Below are positions 16,419-24,882 of a DNA stretch of 64,000 nucleotides, piece after piece (positions within the stretch are counted from its first letter, which is position 1; every line of letters begins with the position of its first letter). A program made the position numbers and the translations under genes. Below the pieces are notes generated by a model. The model was given only the letters and a program-made list of their open reading frames with translations. It was not told where the DNA came from and searched no databases. The stretch is from Candidatus Lindowbacteria bacterium RIFCSPLOWO2_12_FULL_62_27 (GTDB lineage Bacteria > Lindowbacteria > 2-12-FULL-62-27): the NCBI GenBank assembly GCA_001784175.1, contig MFPR01000001.1:1-64000 (forward strand), given 5' to 3'.

Positions 16419-17622
16419 ACAGCACCGTGCCGCCGGTTCCGGGCGGCACACGAAAGATGCGCCGCGGAAGAATCGCGGCCTTCTCCACCGCATCCTTCGC
16501 CGGCATCCCAATGGACCGGCATCGCTTCAGATATTCCGGAAACGTCGAGGTCAGTCTCGGATGTTCGCGCACCGGCGGAAGGCCGTCCGTGCCGACGCAT
16601 CCGAACGGCAGTTTGAGCAGCTCGTCGATCAGCCGGTCATCCTGGGAGTAGATCAGCATCGCCGGGTGCGGCTCCTCCCGGACTAATTTCACAATCAGAT
16701 CCAGCGGCCGCCGGGTGACTTCGGCGACCCTTCGGCCGTTATATTCAGGATATTTTTCTAGGGACGCGAGTTGAATCCCGGCCCACCCGCACATCAGCAC
16801 GTAATTTTCCCAGTCGCGATCCCGGAACCGGCGCTCGAAGGTTCTCGGATGCAGGCGCGCCAGCGCCGAGCCGGGCAAAGACGATATTTCCGGCGGCAGA
16901 ACGGCGGAAAGAGCGGTACAACCGTACGCGTACGGATAATGATCAAACGTCACTCCAAATCGCTCGTGCGCCTGCCGAATCCTGCGGATCAAGCGTTCGG
17001 CCAGCGGCCAGAAAGGCCGGCCGGAGATTTTCAAATGGGAGATATGGAGGCGGCACCGCGCGCGGCCGGCAATCTCCAGGACCTCATCGATGCTTTCCAA
17101 AACCGTCGATGACTCGTTTCGCAAGTGGACGGTGAGCAGCGGCGTCTCGCGGCTGATTTCATTCAGTTCCTCCGAATCGGCGCCCACCACCGGCAGATAC
17201 GCAAGTCCGAGGGAGAGTCCTGCCGCGCCAGCCTCCACGGACCGGGCCACCGCCGATGCGGCGCGTTTGCGCTCGACCGCATTCAGTTTCTTCGGCCGCG
17301 GGCCGAACAGCGCGGCCCGGAGGGCGTTGTATCCCTGCAGAACCACGATATCTTTCCGTGGAACCAGGCGGCGGTAGGCCCGGATGGACGGAAACCGCCG
17401 GGTGGATGGTCCCATCACCGCGTCGAAGAGCCGGCGAACGGGCGCGCACCCCCGCGGAAGATTCGGAAAAGGGCAGATCCCACAATTGCCGATTACCTGC
17501 ACGCCGATGCCTTGGTTTCGTTTGTCCGCGCGTTCGGGATCGCCGAGAAGCGCGAGATCGTCATGCGAATGCGTGTCGACGAACGAGGGACACTCGTATA
17601 TATCCGGTGCGACTGATTTCAC
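16330..17622 (-). CDS. D-aminoacylase-family amidohydrolase lacking its usual N-terminus
   Basis: About 430 residues from GTG 17622, which overlaps the upstream stop (GTGA); GTG 17634 is an alternative. Core motifs of N-acyl-D-amino-acid deacylases are present: FVDTHSHDDLALL (metal-binding HxH), QVIGNCGICPFP, a TVHLRNES motif, LHISHLKISG and CVGTDGLPP. Family members usually begin with ~50 residues of beta-sandwich before the HxH; here the HxH comes ~18 residues after the start, so that part is missing. Zinc-dependent hydrolysis of N-acyl-D-amino acids is the family activity. Whether this short form folds is uncertain. Confidence 0.7.
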   Translation of the reverse strand: MKSVAPDIYECPSFVDTHSHDDLALLGDPERADKRNQGIGVQVIGNCGICPFPNLPRGCAPVRRLFDAVMGPSTRRFPSIRAYRRLVPRKDIVVLQGYNALRAALFGPRPKKLNAVERKRAASAVARSVEAGAAGLSLGLAYLPVVGADSEELNEISRETPLLTVHLRNESSTVLESIDEVLEIAGRARCRLHISHLKISGRPFWPLAERLIRRIRQAHERFGVTFDHYPYAYGCTALSAVLPPEISSLPGSALARLHPRTFERRFRDRDWENYVLMCGWAGIQLASLEKYPEYNGRRVAEVTRRPLDLIVKLVREEPHPAMLIYSQDDRLIDELLKLPFGCVGTDGLPPVREHPRLTSTFPEYLKRCRSIGMPAKDAVEKAAILPRRIFRVPPGTGGTVLFNWRTGEIVRRAAGPNIAEGRSTSRSRAR

Positions 17623-18800
17623 GGAACCATCCACCGGCAAACCGCCGCGCCGGCCAGGCCGACGTACGTGCCGATTGCGCCTCCCAGGAGCGCCAGAATC
17701 ACGCCGACGTGCGTGAGCGACGGCTGATAAACGCCGGCCACGATCGGCGTCGACACCGGCCCGCCGATGCACGCCTGGCTGGCGGTCGCCAGATAAAACA
17801 TCGGCAGGCGCCACAGCCGGCCCAGCAAATACAGGATCGTGCCGTGCGTGAGAACCATGATCACTCCAAACGCCATGAACGCGGGAGATTGAAGGATCGC
17901 CCGAAGATTGGTCTGCGCGCCGTAGGACGTGAGGAGGAGCAGCAGGATGGTTGTGCCAAGCCCGGATGCGCCGGCCGATTCCCAGCGTCGGACCGGCGTC
18001 ACGGAAAAGATCAAGCCGGCGGTGGTCGCGAGAATGACCGTCCACGCCATCGCGCTCAGATTCAATCCCGGCGCGGCCTTCGCCAGAATTCGCCCCAGCC
18101 ACAGCGTCAGTTCTCCGGACACGACAGCCGTGAGGACCATCGCCAGCCGGATTTTCAAGACGGGAGCGGAAGCGTCCGGTCCTGAATGGACGCCGGCGGA
18201 AGAAACGGCTTGATCCAGCGTCCGGCGGTCGGCGCCCGCCGTCCGGTCGATCGCATCTTGATATCCGGCCATCGCGATCAGGATCGCCATCCACCCGTAC
18301 GCGATGACGGTGTCCACAATGATCAGCGGCGCCAGCAGAGACTCGGGCATCGACAGCGCCTCTTTCACCGCCATCATGTTGGCGCTCCCGCCCGTCCAGG
18401 ATCCGAGCAGCGCCCCGGCGGCCATCCACGAATCAGGCGGAAGGCGTGACGAGAGGACAGCGAACCCCGCAACCGCCCCCGCCACCATGCCGATCGTTCC
18501 GGCGCCCATCGCCAAGAGCGCCTGCCGGCCAAGCCGCGCGAGTTCCCCCCAGGGCGACCCGAGGAGGAGCAAGACCAGGCAGGGCGGCAGAATGTGCTGG
18601 GACATCCATTTGTACAGCGTCGAATGCGGCGGCAAAAGCCCCGCGGTCGAAGCGAGGATCGGGAGGAAATAGCAGTAGAACGGCACCGGCAGGAATTTGA
18701 AAAACGCGCGGCCAGCCGAGGTTTTGGAAAATACCGTCAGCAGGGCCACCAACCCCACCAGCGTCGCCCCCAGTACGGCCGGATGCTCCATCATGCGCAT
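17619..18800 (-). CDS. DUF819-family integral membrane protein
   Basis: This 393-residue protein has about ten hydrophobic segments, including FYCYFLPILASTAGLLPP, GTIGMVAGAVAGFAVL, WTVILATTAGLIFSV and AFGVIMVLTHGTILYLLGRLW. Glycine/asparagine-rich stretches GSWTGGSANMMAVKEAL and ACIGGPVSTPIVAGVY occur in both halves, typical of DUF819 (YjcL-like) proteins with an inverted-repeat transporter fold. Substrate unknown. It lies upstream of, and coupled by GTGA to, the amidohydrolase gene, so it may import that enzyme's substrate or product. A 54-bp palindrome separates it from the permease gene upstream. Confidence 0.8.
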   Translation of the reverse strand: MRMMEHPAVLGATLVGLVALLTVFSKTSAGRAFFKFLPVPFYCYFLPILASTAGLLPPHSTLYKWMSQHILPPCLVLLLLGSPWGELARLGRQALLAMGAGTIGMVAGAVAGFAVLSSRLPPDSWMAAGALLGSWTGGSANMMAVKEALSMPESLLAPLIIVDTVIAYGWMAILIAMAGYQDAIDRTAGADRRTLDQAVSSAGVHSGPDASAPVLKIRLAMVLTAVVSGELTLWLGRILAKAAPGLNLSAMAWTVILATTAGLIFSVTPVRRWESAGASGLGTTILLLLLTSYGAQTNLRAILQSPAFMAFGVIMVLTHGTILYLLGRLWRLPMFYLATASQACIGGPVSTPIVAGVYQPSLTHVGVILALLGGAIGTYVGLAGAAVCRWMVP

Positions 18801-18817
18801 GCGCGAGCCCGCACCCT

Positions 18818-18871
18818 CAAAGTGATATCATGATATCATGATAGCTATCATGATATCATGATATCACTTTG
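18818..18871. repeat. Perfect 54-bp palindrome built of GATATCAT units
   Basis: The sequence is identical to its reverse complement over 54 bases, centred between 18844 and 18845 with AGCT at the centre and no loop. Each arm contains two copies of GATATCAT and a GATA. It includes the stop codon of the permease gene (18864-18866) and ends 18 bp from the start codon of the DUF819 gene. Such a sequence can extrude a cruciform or make a long RNA hairpin between the two minus-strand genes. It lacks the T-run of a standard terminator. It could also be an operator array. Confidence 0.95.
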
Positions 18872-20243
18872 CGTGGGCAGCGGGTTCCCGGGGGTGGTAT
18901 TTTTGCCAGAGGTAGTAGACGGGGATCCCGAGAAGGCACACGAGGAGGCCGACGACGACCTTGTTGGTTTCGAGATCGAGCCCGAACACGTCGATCGCCA
19001 CTTTTTCTCCCCACCTCGTCCGGATCCGGCTGACCAGCATCCAGATCGAGATGAGCACGTAGAGGGCCGGGATCCACGGGTAGCCCCAGCACCGGTAGGG
19101 ACGCGGAAGGTCGGGGTATTTTGCACGCAAGACGAAAATCGACGCGACCGTCAGGCACAGGAAAATGACGAGGGGCACCGACAGGAACGTCAGGATGTCG
19201 TCGAAATTCGCGCCGAAAAACAGGATCAGGCCGCAGGACCAGATCCCCGAAAACACGATGGCCCCCGATGGCGTCTGATACCGCTCGTGGACCTTCACGC
19301 CGAAATCGAAAAACAGGTGGTCCCTCGACATCGCAAAGAGCGTGCGCGGATTCGTGAGGATCGAGGCGCTCAGGCACCCGAGCGCCGAGAACGCCACCAG
19401 GAGGGCGATGAGCCGACCCGCCGTCGGTCCCAGGAGGACCTCCGCCGTCGTCGCCGCGACCGAGGACAGGGCCGGCATGTCGAGCAACGGGATGGCGTAG
19501 AGATAAATGAAATTCATCGCCACGTAAATCACCGACGTCAGAACCGTGCCGATCAGAAGCGACATCGGGATGTTCCGGCTCGGATTTCTCACCTCCTCCG
19601 ACACGAACACCGTCGCGTTCCAGCCCGAGTAGGCGAAGGCCATCGGCACGAGCGCCGCGCCGATGCCCGTCCACACGTCCGCCGTCGGCGCCGTCAGCCC
19701 CCCGGCGAAATGTTCCGGGTGGCCGCTTCCGATCGACGCGCCCAATCCGATCAGCGCCGCCATCGCCACGATTTTCGCCAGGGTAATGGCGTTGGTCACG
19801 CCCGCGCCGAATTTGACGCCGATGTAGTTCAGGTACGAAAGAACGATCACGGACGCGAGCGCAAATATTTCGATCCACCGGCTGTCTTTCGGGAAGCCCA
19901 GTTGTTCCGCAAAGCCGATCGCCAGGAGCGCGACCGTGCCCGTGCTCGTGACCAGCACGAAGGCCCAACCGAACAGGAACGCCACCAGCGGCCCGTAGGC
20001 CACCCTTAAGAAAACGTAGTTTCCGCCCGCGTACGGATAGGCCGCGCCCAGCTCGCCGTACGTGAGCGCCCCCGCCGTCGCGAGAAACCCCCCGATCGCC
20101 CAAGCGACCAGGACCCAGGCGGCGGACGGAAGCTGCGCGGCGATCCCGCCGGGCGTGAGGAAGATTCCGACGCCGATGATGTTTCCCACGACCAGCATGA
20201 TGCAGGTAAAGAGGCCGAGTTCCCGCTTGAGTTCCACCGGCAT
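18864..20243 (-). CDS. APC-superfamily amino acid permease
   Basis: The protein has 459 residues and about 12 hydrophobic helices. The N-terminal helix carries the APC signature GNIIGVGIFLTPGG, and helix 6 has AFAYSGWNATVFVSEEVRNPSRNIP, the substrate-binding stretch of LAT/AAT-type carriers. Secondary transport of amino acids is expected; specificity cannot be read. ATG 20243 is chosen over TTG 20249. The reading frame ends inside the 54-bp palindrome. It is followed on the same strand by the DUF819 gene and the amidohydrolase, which could form an uptake/processing set. Confidence 0.87.
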   Translation of the reverse strand: MPVELKRELGLFTCIMLVVGNIIGVGIFLTPGGIAAQLPSAAWVLVAWAIGGFLATAGALTYGELGAAYPYAGGNYVFLRVAYGPLVAFLFGWAFVLVTSTGTVALLAIGFAEQLGFPKDSRWIEIFALASVIVLSYLNYIGVKFGAGVTNAITLAKIVAMAALIGLGASIGSGHPEHFAGGLTAPTADVWTGIGAALVPMAFAYSGWNATVFVSEEVRNPSRNIPMSLLIGTVLTSVIYVAMNFIYLYAIPLLDMPALSSVAATTAEVLLGPTAGRLIALLVAFSALGCLSASILTNPRTLFAMSRDHLFFDFGVKVHERYQTPSGAIVFSGIWSCGLILFFGANFDDILTFLSVPLVIFLCLTVASIFVLRAKYPDLPRPYRCWGYPWIPALYVLISIWMLVSRIRTRWGEKVAIDVFGLDLETNKVVVGLLVCLLGIPVYYLWQKYHPREPAAHAK

Positions 20244-20301
20244 ACTCAACTTATCGGCAAATGACGTTGCGTAAAATACTTTCCCGCGCTATATTTCATG
20301 A

Positions 20302-21381
20302 ATGGCCGAGGACGTGCAGGTGGTGCGTGCGCAGCTCATGAAGAAGGAGAAAATGGTCAAGGACATCGCCCGGACCGACGGCCGGCCCTCCTACCAGTTT
20401 CTCAGCACGGTGAAGAAGGAACTCGAGAAGGAAAAAAACGCGATGGCAGCCAAATTCTACCTTCTCTTCAAGATCGCCCAGCCGTTTTCGCCCGGCGGCG
20501 CCGGCGTGCCGACGGAGATCACCAGGACCATGCACCTCCAACTGCAGAAAGTCATCGACGACCAGCTCAAATACGTCAACGGCTGGCTGTCCGTGTCCGA
20601 ACAGAAAGCCCGGTCCCAGGACCGGGGCCTCGCGCCCAACAGTTCCATGATCAAGGACATCATTCAGGAATACATCATCACAAAAGACCTTCTGAAACAG
20701 AAAATTCGCGGCTTTGTCCTGAACCGCCGCGCCGGCGTCATCCAGACCCGGCTGGACGACACGGTGCGCGAGATGAAGGGCAAGGGCGGCGTCGAAGCCT
20801 TCGCGGGACAGACGCCGGTCGAGGAATTCTTAAAAAAGCAGGAGACCGGCATCGTTGTGGAGCTGGTGATGGAGGAGATGGCCGAGCGCACGCGGGAGCT
20901 GGACCGGACCGTGAACCGCATCGTGGAATGGCGGGCCAAGGTGAGCGCCCGGCCGCCCACCCCGGACTCATCCGAGTCGGGACTGGCCGAGCAGGAGTCC
21001 CAAGGACTCGTCCGGACCCTGATCGACGAAATCACGAGACTCCGCGAAAAGGAAAAACTGGTGGGCGGCTCGGAGAGCGGGATCATCAATCTCGCCGAAG
21101 GGCGCGCGGAACTGGCGCGGCTGAAGTCGATCATTCACGAGCAGAACCTGCACGTCGGCGTCCTCGGAAAACTGATCGCATCCGCCATCCCGGTCGAAGG
21201 CAAAGCCCCACGCCAGCCGGAGGAAATTCTTCAGAACAACGAGGCGGTGCTCAACACGACGGACAAGATCGAGACGCTGATCAAAGACGAACGGAACGTC
21301 TACATGAACTTCCGGAAATGGGAGGCGCCCCCCGGCCAGTTCCAGGAGGAAATTTCCCAGGCGATCCAGTTGGTCTCATAG
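20302..21381 (+). CDS. Predicted coiled-coil protein of unknown function
   Basis: This 359-residue, mostly helical, highly charged protein is rich in Glu, Lys, Gln and Arg. It has no signal peptide or membrane segment. Heptad-like stretches include LMKKEKMVKDIARTD, KQKIRGFVLNRRAGVIQTRLDD and LARLKSIIHEQNLHVGVLGKLI, suggesting long coiled coils. It stands alone between the permease (divergent) and RNase R (convergent, 6-bp overlap). I do not recognise the family; cytoplasmic structural or regulatory roles are possible. Confidence 0.6.
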   Translation: MAEDVQVVRAQLMKKEKMVKDIARTDGRPSYQFLSTVKKELEKEKNAMAAKFYLLFKIAQPFSPGGAGVPTEITRTMHLQLQKVIDDQLKYVNGWLSVSEQKARSQDRGLAPNSSMIKDIIQEYIITKDLLKQKIRGFVLNRRAGVIQTRLDDTVREMKGKGGVEAFAGQTPVEEFLKKQETGIVVELVMEEMAERTRELDRTVNRIVEWRAKVSARPPTPDSSESGLAEQESQGLVRTLIDEITRLREKEKLVGGSESGIINLAEGRAELARLKSIIHEQNLHVGVLGKLIASAIPVEGKAPRQPEEILQNNEAVLNTTDKIETLIKDERNVYMNFRKWEAPPGQFQEEISQAIQLVS

Positions 21382-23364
21382 GACCGCCGACAGGTCGAGC
21401 TGCCGGAGCGGCAGGTCGACCTTGTCGACCCGGACGCGTATCTCATCGCCGACCCGGTACCGCTTGCCGGTCCGCCGGCCGACCAGGCTCGCCGAAATCT
21501 CCGACAAAAGATAATGATCGTCCCGTATCGACGACACGTGCAGGAGCCCCTCCGCCGTGTTCGGAAGCTGCACGAACATGCCGAACGACACGACGCCCGA
21601 CACGATGCCGGTGTAGACCTGCCCGATCCGGCTCTGCATGTCCTCCAGGAGTTTGACCTTCACCGACTCCCGCTCCGCCTCCGCCGCCTTGATTTCCTGC
21701 TCGGTGCTGATCTTGGCAGCCTCGGCCAGGCGGGCTTCGAGTTTTTTCAATTCACTCTTCGGAGGGACTTGATTCAGCAGGACCGCCGTGAGCATCCGGT
21801 GGACCGTGAGGTCGGGATAACGCCGTATGGGCGAGGTGAAGTGGCAGTAGCAGGGCGATCCCAGACCGAAATGCCCGATGTTCTTGGTGGAATAAATCGC
21901 CTTGGGCATCGACCGCAGGAGCTGATAATTCACGACTTTCTCCCATGGCCCGCCCTTGACCGACGCCAGGAGTTCCTGCAGCCGCCGGGAGATTTCCCTG
22001 GATATCTCCGCCTCCGATCCATGGACCTTCATCCGCAGCTTCATCTTGATGCCGAGGTTGTGAAGAAACTGCTCCAGCGCAAGGAGCTTCTCCGGCGCCG
22101 GCCGGTCGTGGACACGATATATCGCCGGCAACCGCTTGGCCGTGAGATATTCGGCCACGGCCACGTTCGCGCCGATCATGAACTCTTCGATAAGCTGGTG
22201 CGAGATCGTGTGGGTCAGCACGCGGACGTCCTTGACTTTCCCCGCGTCGTCCAGGATCAGCTTGACCTCGGGGAGATCGAAGTCGATGCTTCCGGCCTTC
22301 GAGCGCTTCTCGCGTATCCCGCGCGACAGCGCGGCCAGGTCCGGCAGAAACTCGAAGCCGGCCGGATAGCGCCCGTGCCCCAGAATGTCGTCCACCTCGT
22401 CGTAGTGGAACCGCCGGCCCACGCGGATCACGCTGCGCGCAAAATCGGCCCCGCGCAATGAGCCGTCCGGGGCGTAGTTCAGAAAAACCGAAAGCGTCAG
22501 CCTGTCCTCGCCGGCGTTCAGGCTGCAGATCCCGTTCGAGAGTTTGGGCGGCAGCATCGGAATGACGCCGTCGACGAGATAGATGGAGGTCGCCCGTTTC
22601 GACGCCTCGTCGTCGAGCGCCGATCCGGGGGTGACGTAGCGAGACACATCGGCGATATGGACGCCCACCCGAAGCGTCTGGGGATCCGGCCGCTCAAAAG
22701 AAATGGCGTCGTCCAGGTCCCGCGCGTCGATCGGATCGATGGTGAGCACCGAAAGACGACGCAGGTCCGTCCGGCCCCGCGCCGCGTGCGCGTCGACATG
22801 GTCCGGCAGGCCTTCGGCCGACCGCATCACCGGCATGGGAAATTCCCGGGGCACATCGTATTTCACCGAAACCGTTTTCAACTCCACTTCGGGCGACCCC
22901 CCCGGCCCGATGACTTCGACCACGGTCGCCCGCAGGGGCCGGTAGTCGACCATTTCGGCGTGTACCCGGTCGCCTTCCTGCCCGCCATGAATGTCGGCCG
23001 GATCGATCGTGATCGGTTCATACACCCGGTAGGCGAGCGGCAGAAGATAATAAAACACGCCGTGCCGCCGCAGTTCCCCGATCAGCCGCCTGATTCCCCG
23101 CTCCAGAATTTCCACCACGCGGCCTTCCGGCCGGCGCCCCGGCCGCACGTGCCCGCCGACCCGGACGGCCCGCACGCGGTCCCGATCCTGCGCGCCGCCG
23201 AGAGCCGCGCCTCTCAAATACAGATCCTCCTGCCCGGGATCGTCCGCGATGAAAAATCCCGACCCCGCATCCACGCGGCGGACCATGCCGAGAAGTTCTG
23301 CCTTTTTCGATTCATGCCGGCGGTCCGGCCGGGGACCCTGACGCTGCCGATATCGTTTCGCCAT
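21376..23364 (-). CDS. rnr: Ribonuclease R
   Basis: The protein has 662 residues. After a short basic N-terminus (MAKRYRQRQGPRPDRRHESKK) comes a cold-shock-like region. The RNB catalytic domain has the Asp cluster TIDPIDARDLDDAISFE and NYAPDGSL, and an S1 RNA-binding domain ends the protein (IGQVYTGIVSGVVSFGMFVQLP). It is a 3'-5' exoribonuclease degrading structured RNA. It is shorter than E. coli RNase R (about 810), mainly because the N-terminal helix-turn-helix and one cold-shock domain are reduced. ATG 23364 is preferred over an upstream in-frame start because the upstream residues are non-homologous. Confidence 0.9.
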   Translation of the reverse strand: MAKRYRQRQGPRPDRRHESKKAELLGMVRRVDAGSGFFIADDPGQEDLYLRGAALGGAQDRDRVRAVRVGGHVRPGRRPEGRVVEILERGIRRLIGELRRHGVFYYLLPLAYRVYEPITIDPADIHGGQEGDRVHAEMVDYRPLRATVVEVIGPGGSPEVELKTVSVKYDVPREFPMPVMRSAEGLPDHVDAHAARGRTDLRRLSVLTIDPIDARDLDDAISFERPDPQTLRVGVHIADVSRYVTPGSALDDEASKRATSIYLVDGVIPMLPPKLSNGICSLNAGEDRLTLSVFLNYAPDGSLRGADFARSVIRVGRRFHYDEVDDILGHGRYPAGFEFLPDLAALSRGIREKRSKAGSIDFDLPEVKLILDDAGKVKDVRVLTHTISHQLIEEFMIGANVAVAEYLTAKRLPAIYRVHDRPAPEKLLALEQFLHNLGIKMKLRMKVHGSEAEISREISRRLQELLASVKGGPWEKVVNYQLLRSMPKAIYSTKNIGHFGLGSPCYCHFTSPIRRYPDLTVHRMLTAVLLNQVPPKSELKKLEARLAEAAKISTEQEIKAAEAERESVKVKLLEDMQSRIGQVYTGIVSGVVSFGMFVQLPNTAEGLLHVSSIRDDHYLLSEISASLVGRRTGKRYRVGDEIRVRVDKVDLPLRQLDLSAVL

Positions 23365-23464
23365 GCGCGTGATCGTATATTGCGCGCCTCTCGAAATCAA
23401 ACCACGCCCGACCCCGACGCCTTGACGCCGTCCCGCACGCAAGCCACGATGCCGCGCATTGGGC

Positions 23465-24193
23465 ATGCTCAACAAAATCATCGATCGGCTGAAATACGAA
23501 ATCAAAACCGTCCGGCGCCTTCTCTATCATCGCCTGTACGTGTCGCCGAAATCCGAGAAAGAGGTCGTCGAGCGGTTCCATCAGTTGTTTTACAACGCGC
23601 ACCTCTTCGGTGAAACCTGGGGCAAAACCCGCTGGCTGGGCGTGCCGACCCTGAAGTGCCCGCTGGACATGTGGGTCTACCAGGAAATCCTTTTCGAGGA
23701 GCGCCCGGACCTGATCGTGGAGTGCGGCACGGCGAGCGGCGGCAGCGCGCTGTACCTGGCGTCGGTTTGCGACCTCATCGGCCACGGCAAAATCCTGACG
23801 GTCGACCTCGACGAACAACCGGACCGCCCGGGCCACCCGCGCATCACGTATCTGCGCGGTTCGTCGACCTCCGGCGACATTCTCGACCAAGTCCGCGCCG
23901 CAATCCGGCCCGCCGACCGGGTGCTGGTCATTCTGGACTCGGACCACCACCAATCGCATGTGCTGGAGGAGCTGCGGCTCTACGGTCCCCTCGTTTCCCC
24001 GGGCAGCCGGCTCATCGTGGAGGACACGAACCTGAACGGCCACCCGATCGACCCGGAGTTCGGCCCGGGGCCGATGGAGGCCGTGGAGGAATTTCTCAAG
24101 ACGCATCCGGAGTTTGAGGTCGATTCCTCGAAGGAAAAGTTCCTGATGACGTTCAATCCCCGCGGCTATTTGAAAAAAATCGGCCCGGCCTGA
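23465..24193 (+). CDS. CmcI/RhmT-like SAM-dependent methyltransferase family (cephalosporin hydroxylase family)
   Basis: The protein has 242 residues. A Rossmann-type segment LIVECGTASGGSALYLASV holds the S-adenosylmethionine loop. Further family marks are KILTVDLDE, RGSSTSGDILDQV and LVILDSDHHQSHVLEEL (acidic metal-site region), then VEDTNLNGHP. The annotation cephalosporin hydroxylase is historical; most members are probably O-methyltransferases of sugars or secondary metabolites. ATG 23465 is preferred over TTG 23459. The gene stands alone between RNase R (divergent) and the site-2 protease. Confidence 0.8.
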   Translation: MLNKIIDRLKYEIKTVRRLLYHRLYVSPKSEKEVVERFHQLFYNAHLFGETWGKTRWLGVPTLKCPLDMWVYQEILFEERPDLIVECGTASGGSALYLASVCDLIGHGKILTVDLDEQPDRPGHPRITYLRGSSTSGDILDQVRAAIRPADRVLVILDSDHHQSHVLEELRLYGPLVSPGSRLIVEDTNLNGHPIDPEFGPGPMEAVEEFLKTHPEFEVDSSKEKFLMTFNPRGYLKKIGPA

Positions 24194-24219
24194 TACACTC
24201 ACCCTGAAGGAGGCGTCTC

Positions 24220-24870
24220 ATCGAATCGTTTCAAGCAATCCAGTTCGTCACCATGATCTCCATCGTGCTTCTGGCCGTCACGGTCCACGAGGCGTGCCAT
24301 GGCCTCGCGGCCTTCCGGCTCGGCGACGACACCGCGTATCTCTCCGGACGACTGACCCTCAATCCGGTGGCGCACATCGACCTGTTCGGGAGCCTGGTCC
24401 TGCCCCTGGCCTTGTATTTTCTGAGCAACGGCGCCTTCACCTTCGCCTGGGCGAAGCCGGTGCCGGTCAACCCTCTGCGGTTCCGCCGCGACATCAGCAT
24501 GCGGACCGGCATGGCGGCCGTGGCCGCCGCAGGGCCGCTGTCGAATATACTCCTGGCCGTTCTCTTCGCCGTCCTGTACCGCGTCGGCAGCGTGGCCGAC
24601 AACCCCTACAGCCAGACCCTGGCCTACCTGGCGATCCTGGCGGTCAGCATCAACCTCTATCTCGCCTTTTTCAATTTCATTCCCATCCCTCCGCTCGACG
24701 GCTCCAAGGTGATGCTGCATTTTCTTTCGCCCAACGCCGCGCACATGATGCTGAGACTCGAACCCTACGGATTTTTCATCGTCCTTTTGCTTTTTTACGC
24801 CACCCCGCTCGGCAAGCTGGTGGCGCTCCTGACCGCCGGCGCGGTCGCGCTCCTGCTCGGGATCGGATGA
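24220..24870 (+). CDS. M50-family site-2 protease with an apparent AUC start codon
   Basis: About 216 residues, with 5-6 membrane helices. The zinc motif HEACH is at 23-27 and the third-ligand motif NFIPIPPLDGSKVM is in the C-terminal half, as in short rhomboid-like M50 proteases that cut within membranes. The first ATG (24253) would cut into the first helix. In the same frame, ATC at 24220 lies six bases after a perfect AAGGAGG (24207-24213), and the extra residues ESFQAIQFVT match the usual N-terminus of this family. Either AUC is used as start or one base differs from ATG. Confidence 0.85.
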   Translation: MESFQAIQFVTMISIVLLAVTVHEACHGLAAFRLGDDTAYLSGRLTLNPVAHIDLFGSLVLPLALYFLSNGAFTFAWAKPVPVNPLRFRRDISMRTGMAAVAAAGPLSNILLAVLFAVLYRVGSVADNPYSQTLAYLAILAVSINLYLAFFNFIPIPPLDGSKVMLHFLSPNAAHMMLRLEPYGFFIVLLLFYATPLGKLVALLTAGAVALLLGIG

Positions 24871-24882
24871 GGCCGTGACGCC

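Noticed and set aside
18818-18871. 54-bp palindrome as an ordinary intrinsic terminator
   Set aside because: It is AT-rich, has no loop and no following T-run on the minus strand, unlike a factor-independent terminator.
23465-24193. Beta-lactam biosynthesis enzyme, from the name cephalosporin hydroxylase
   Set aside because: The family name is historical; no other beta-lactam genes are nearby and the motifs fit a SAM-dependent methyltransferase.
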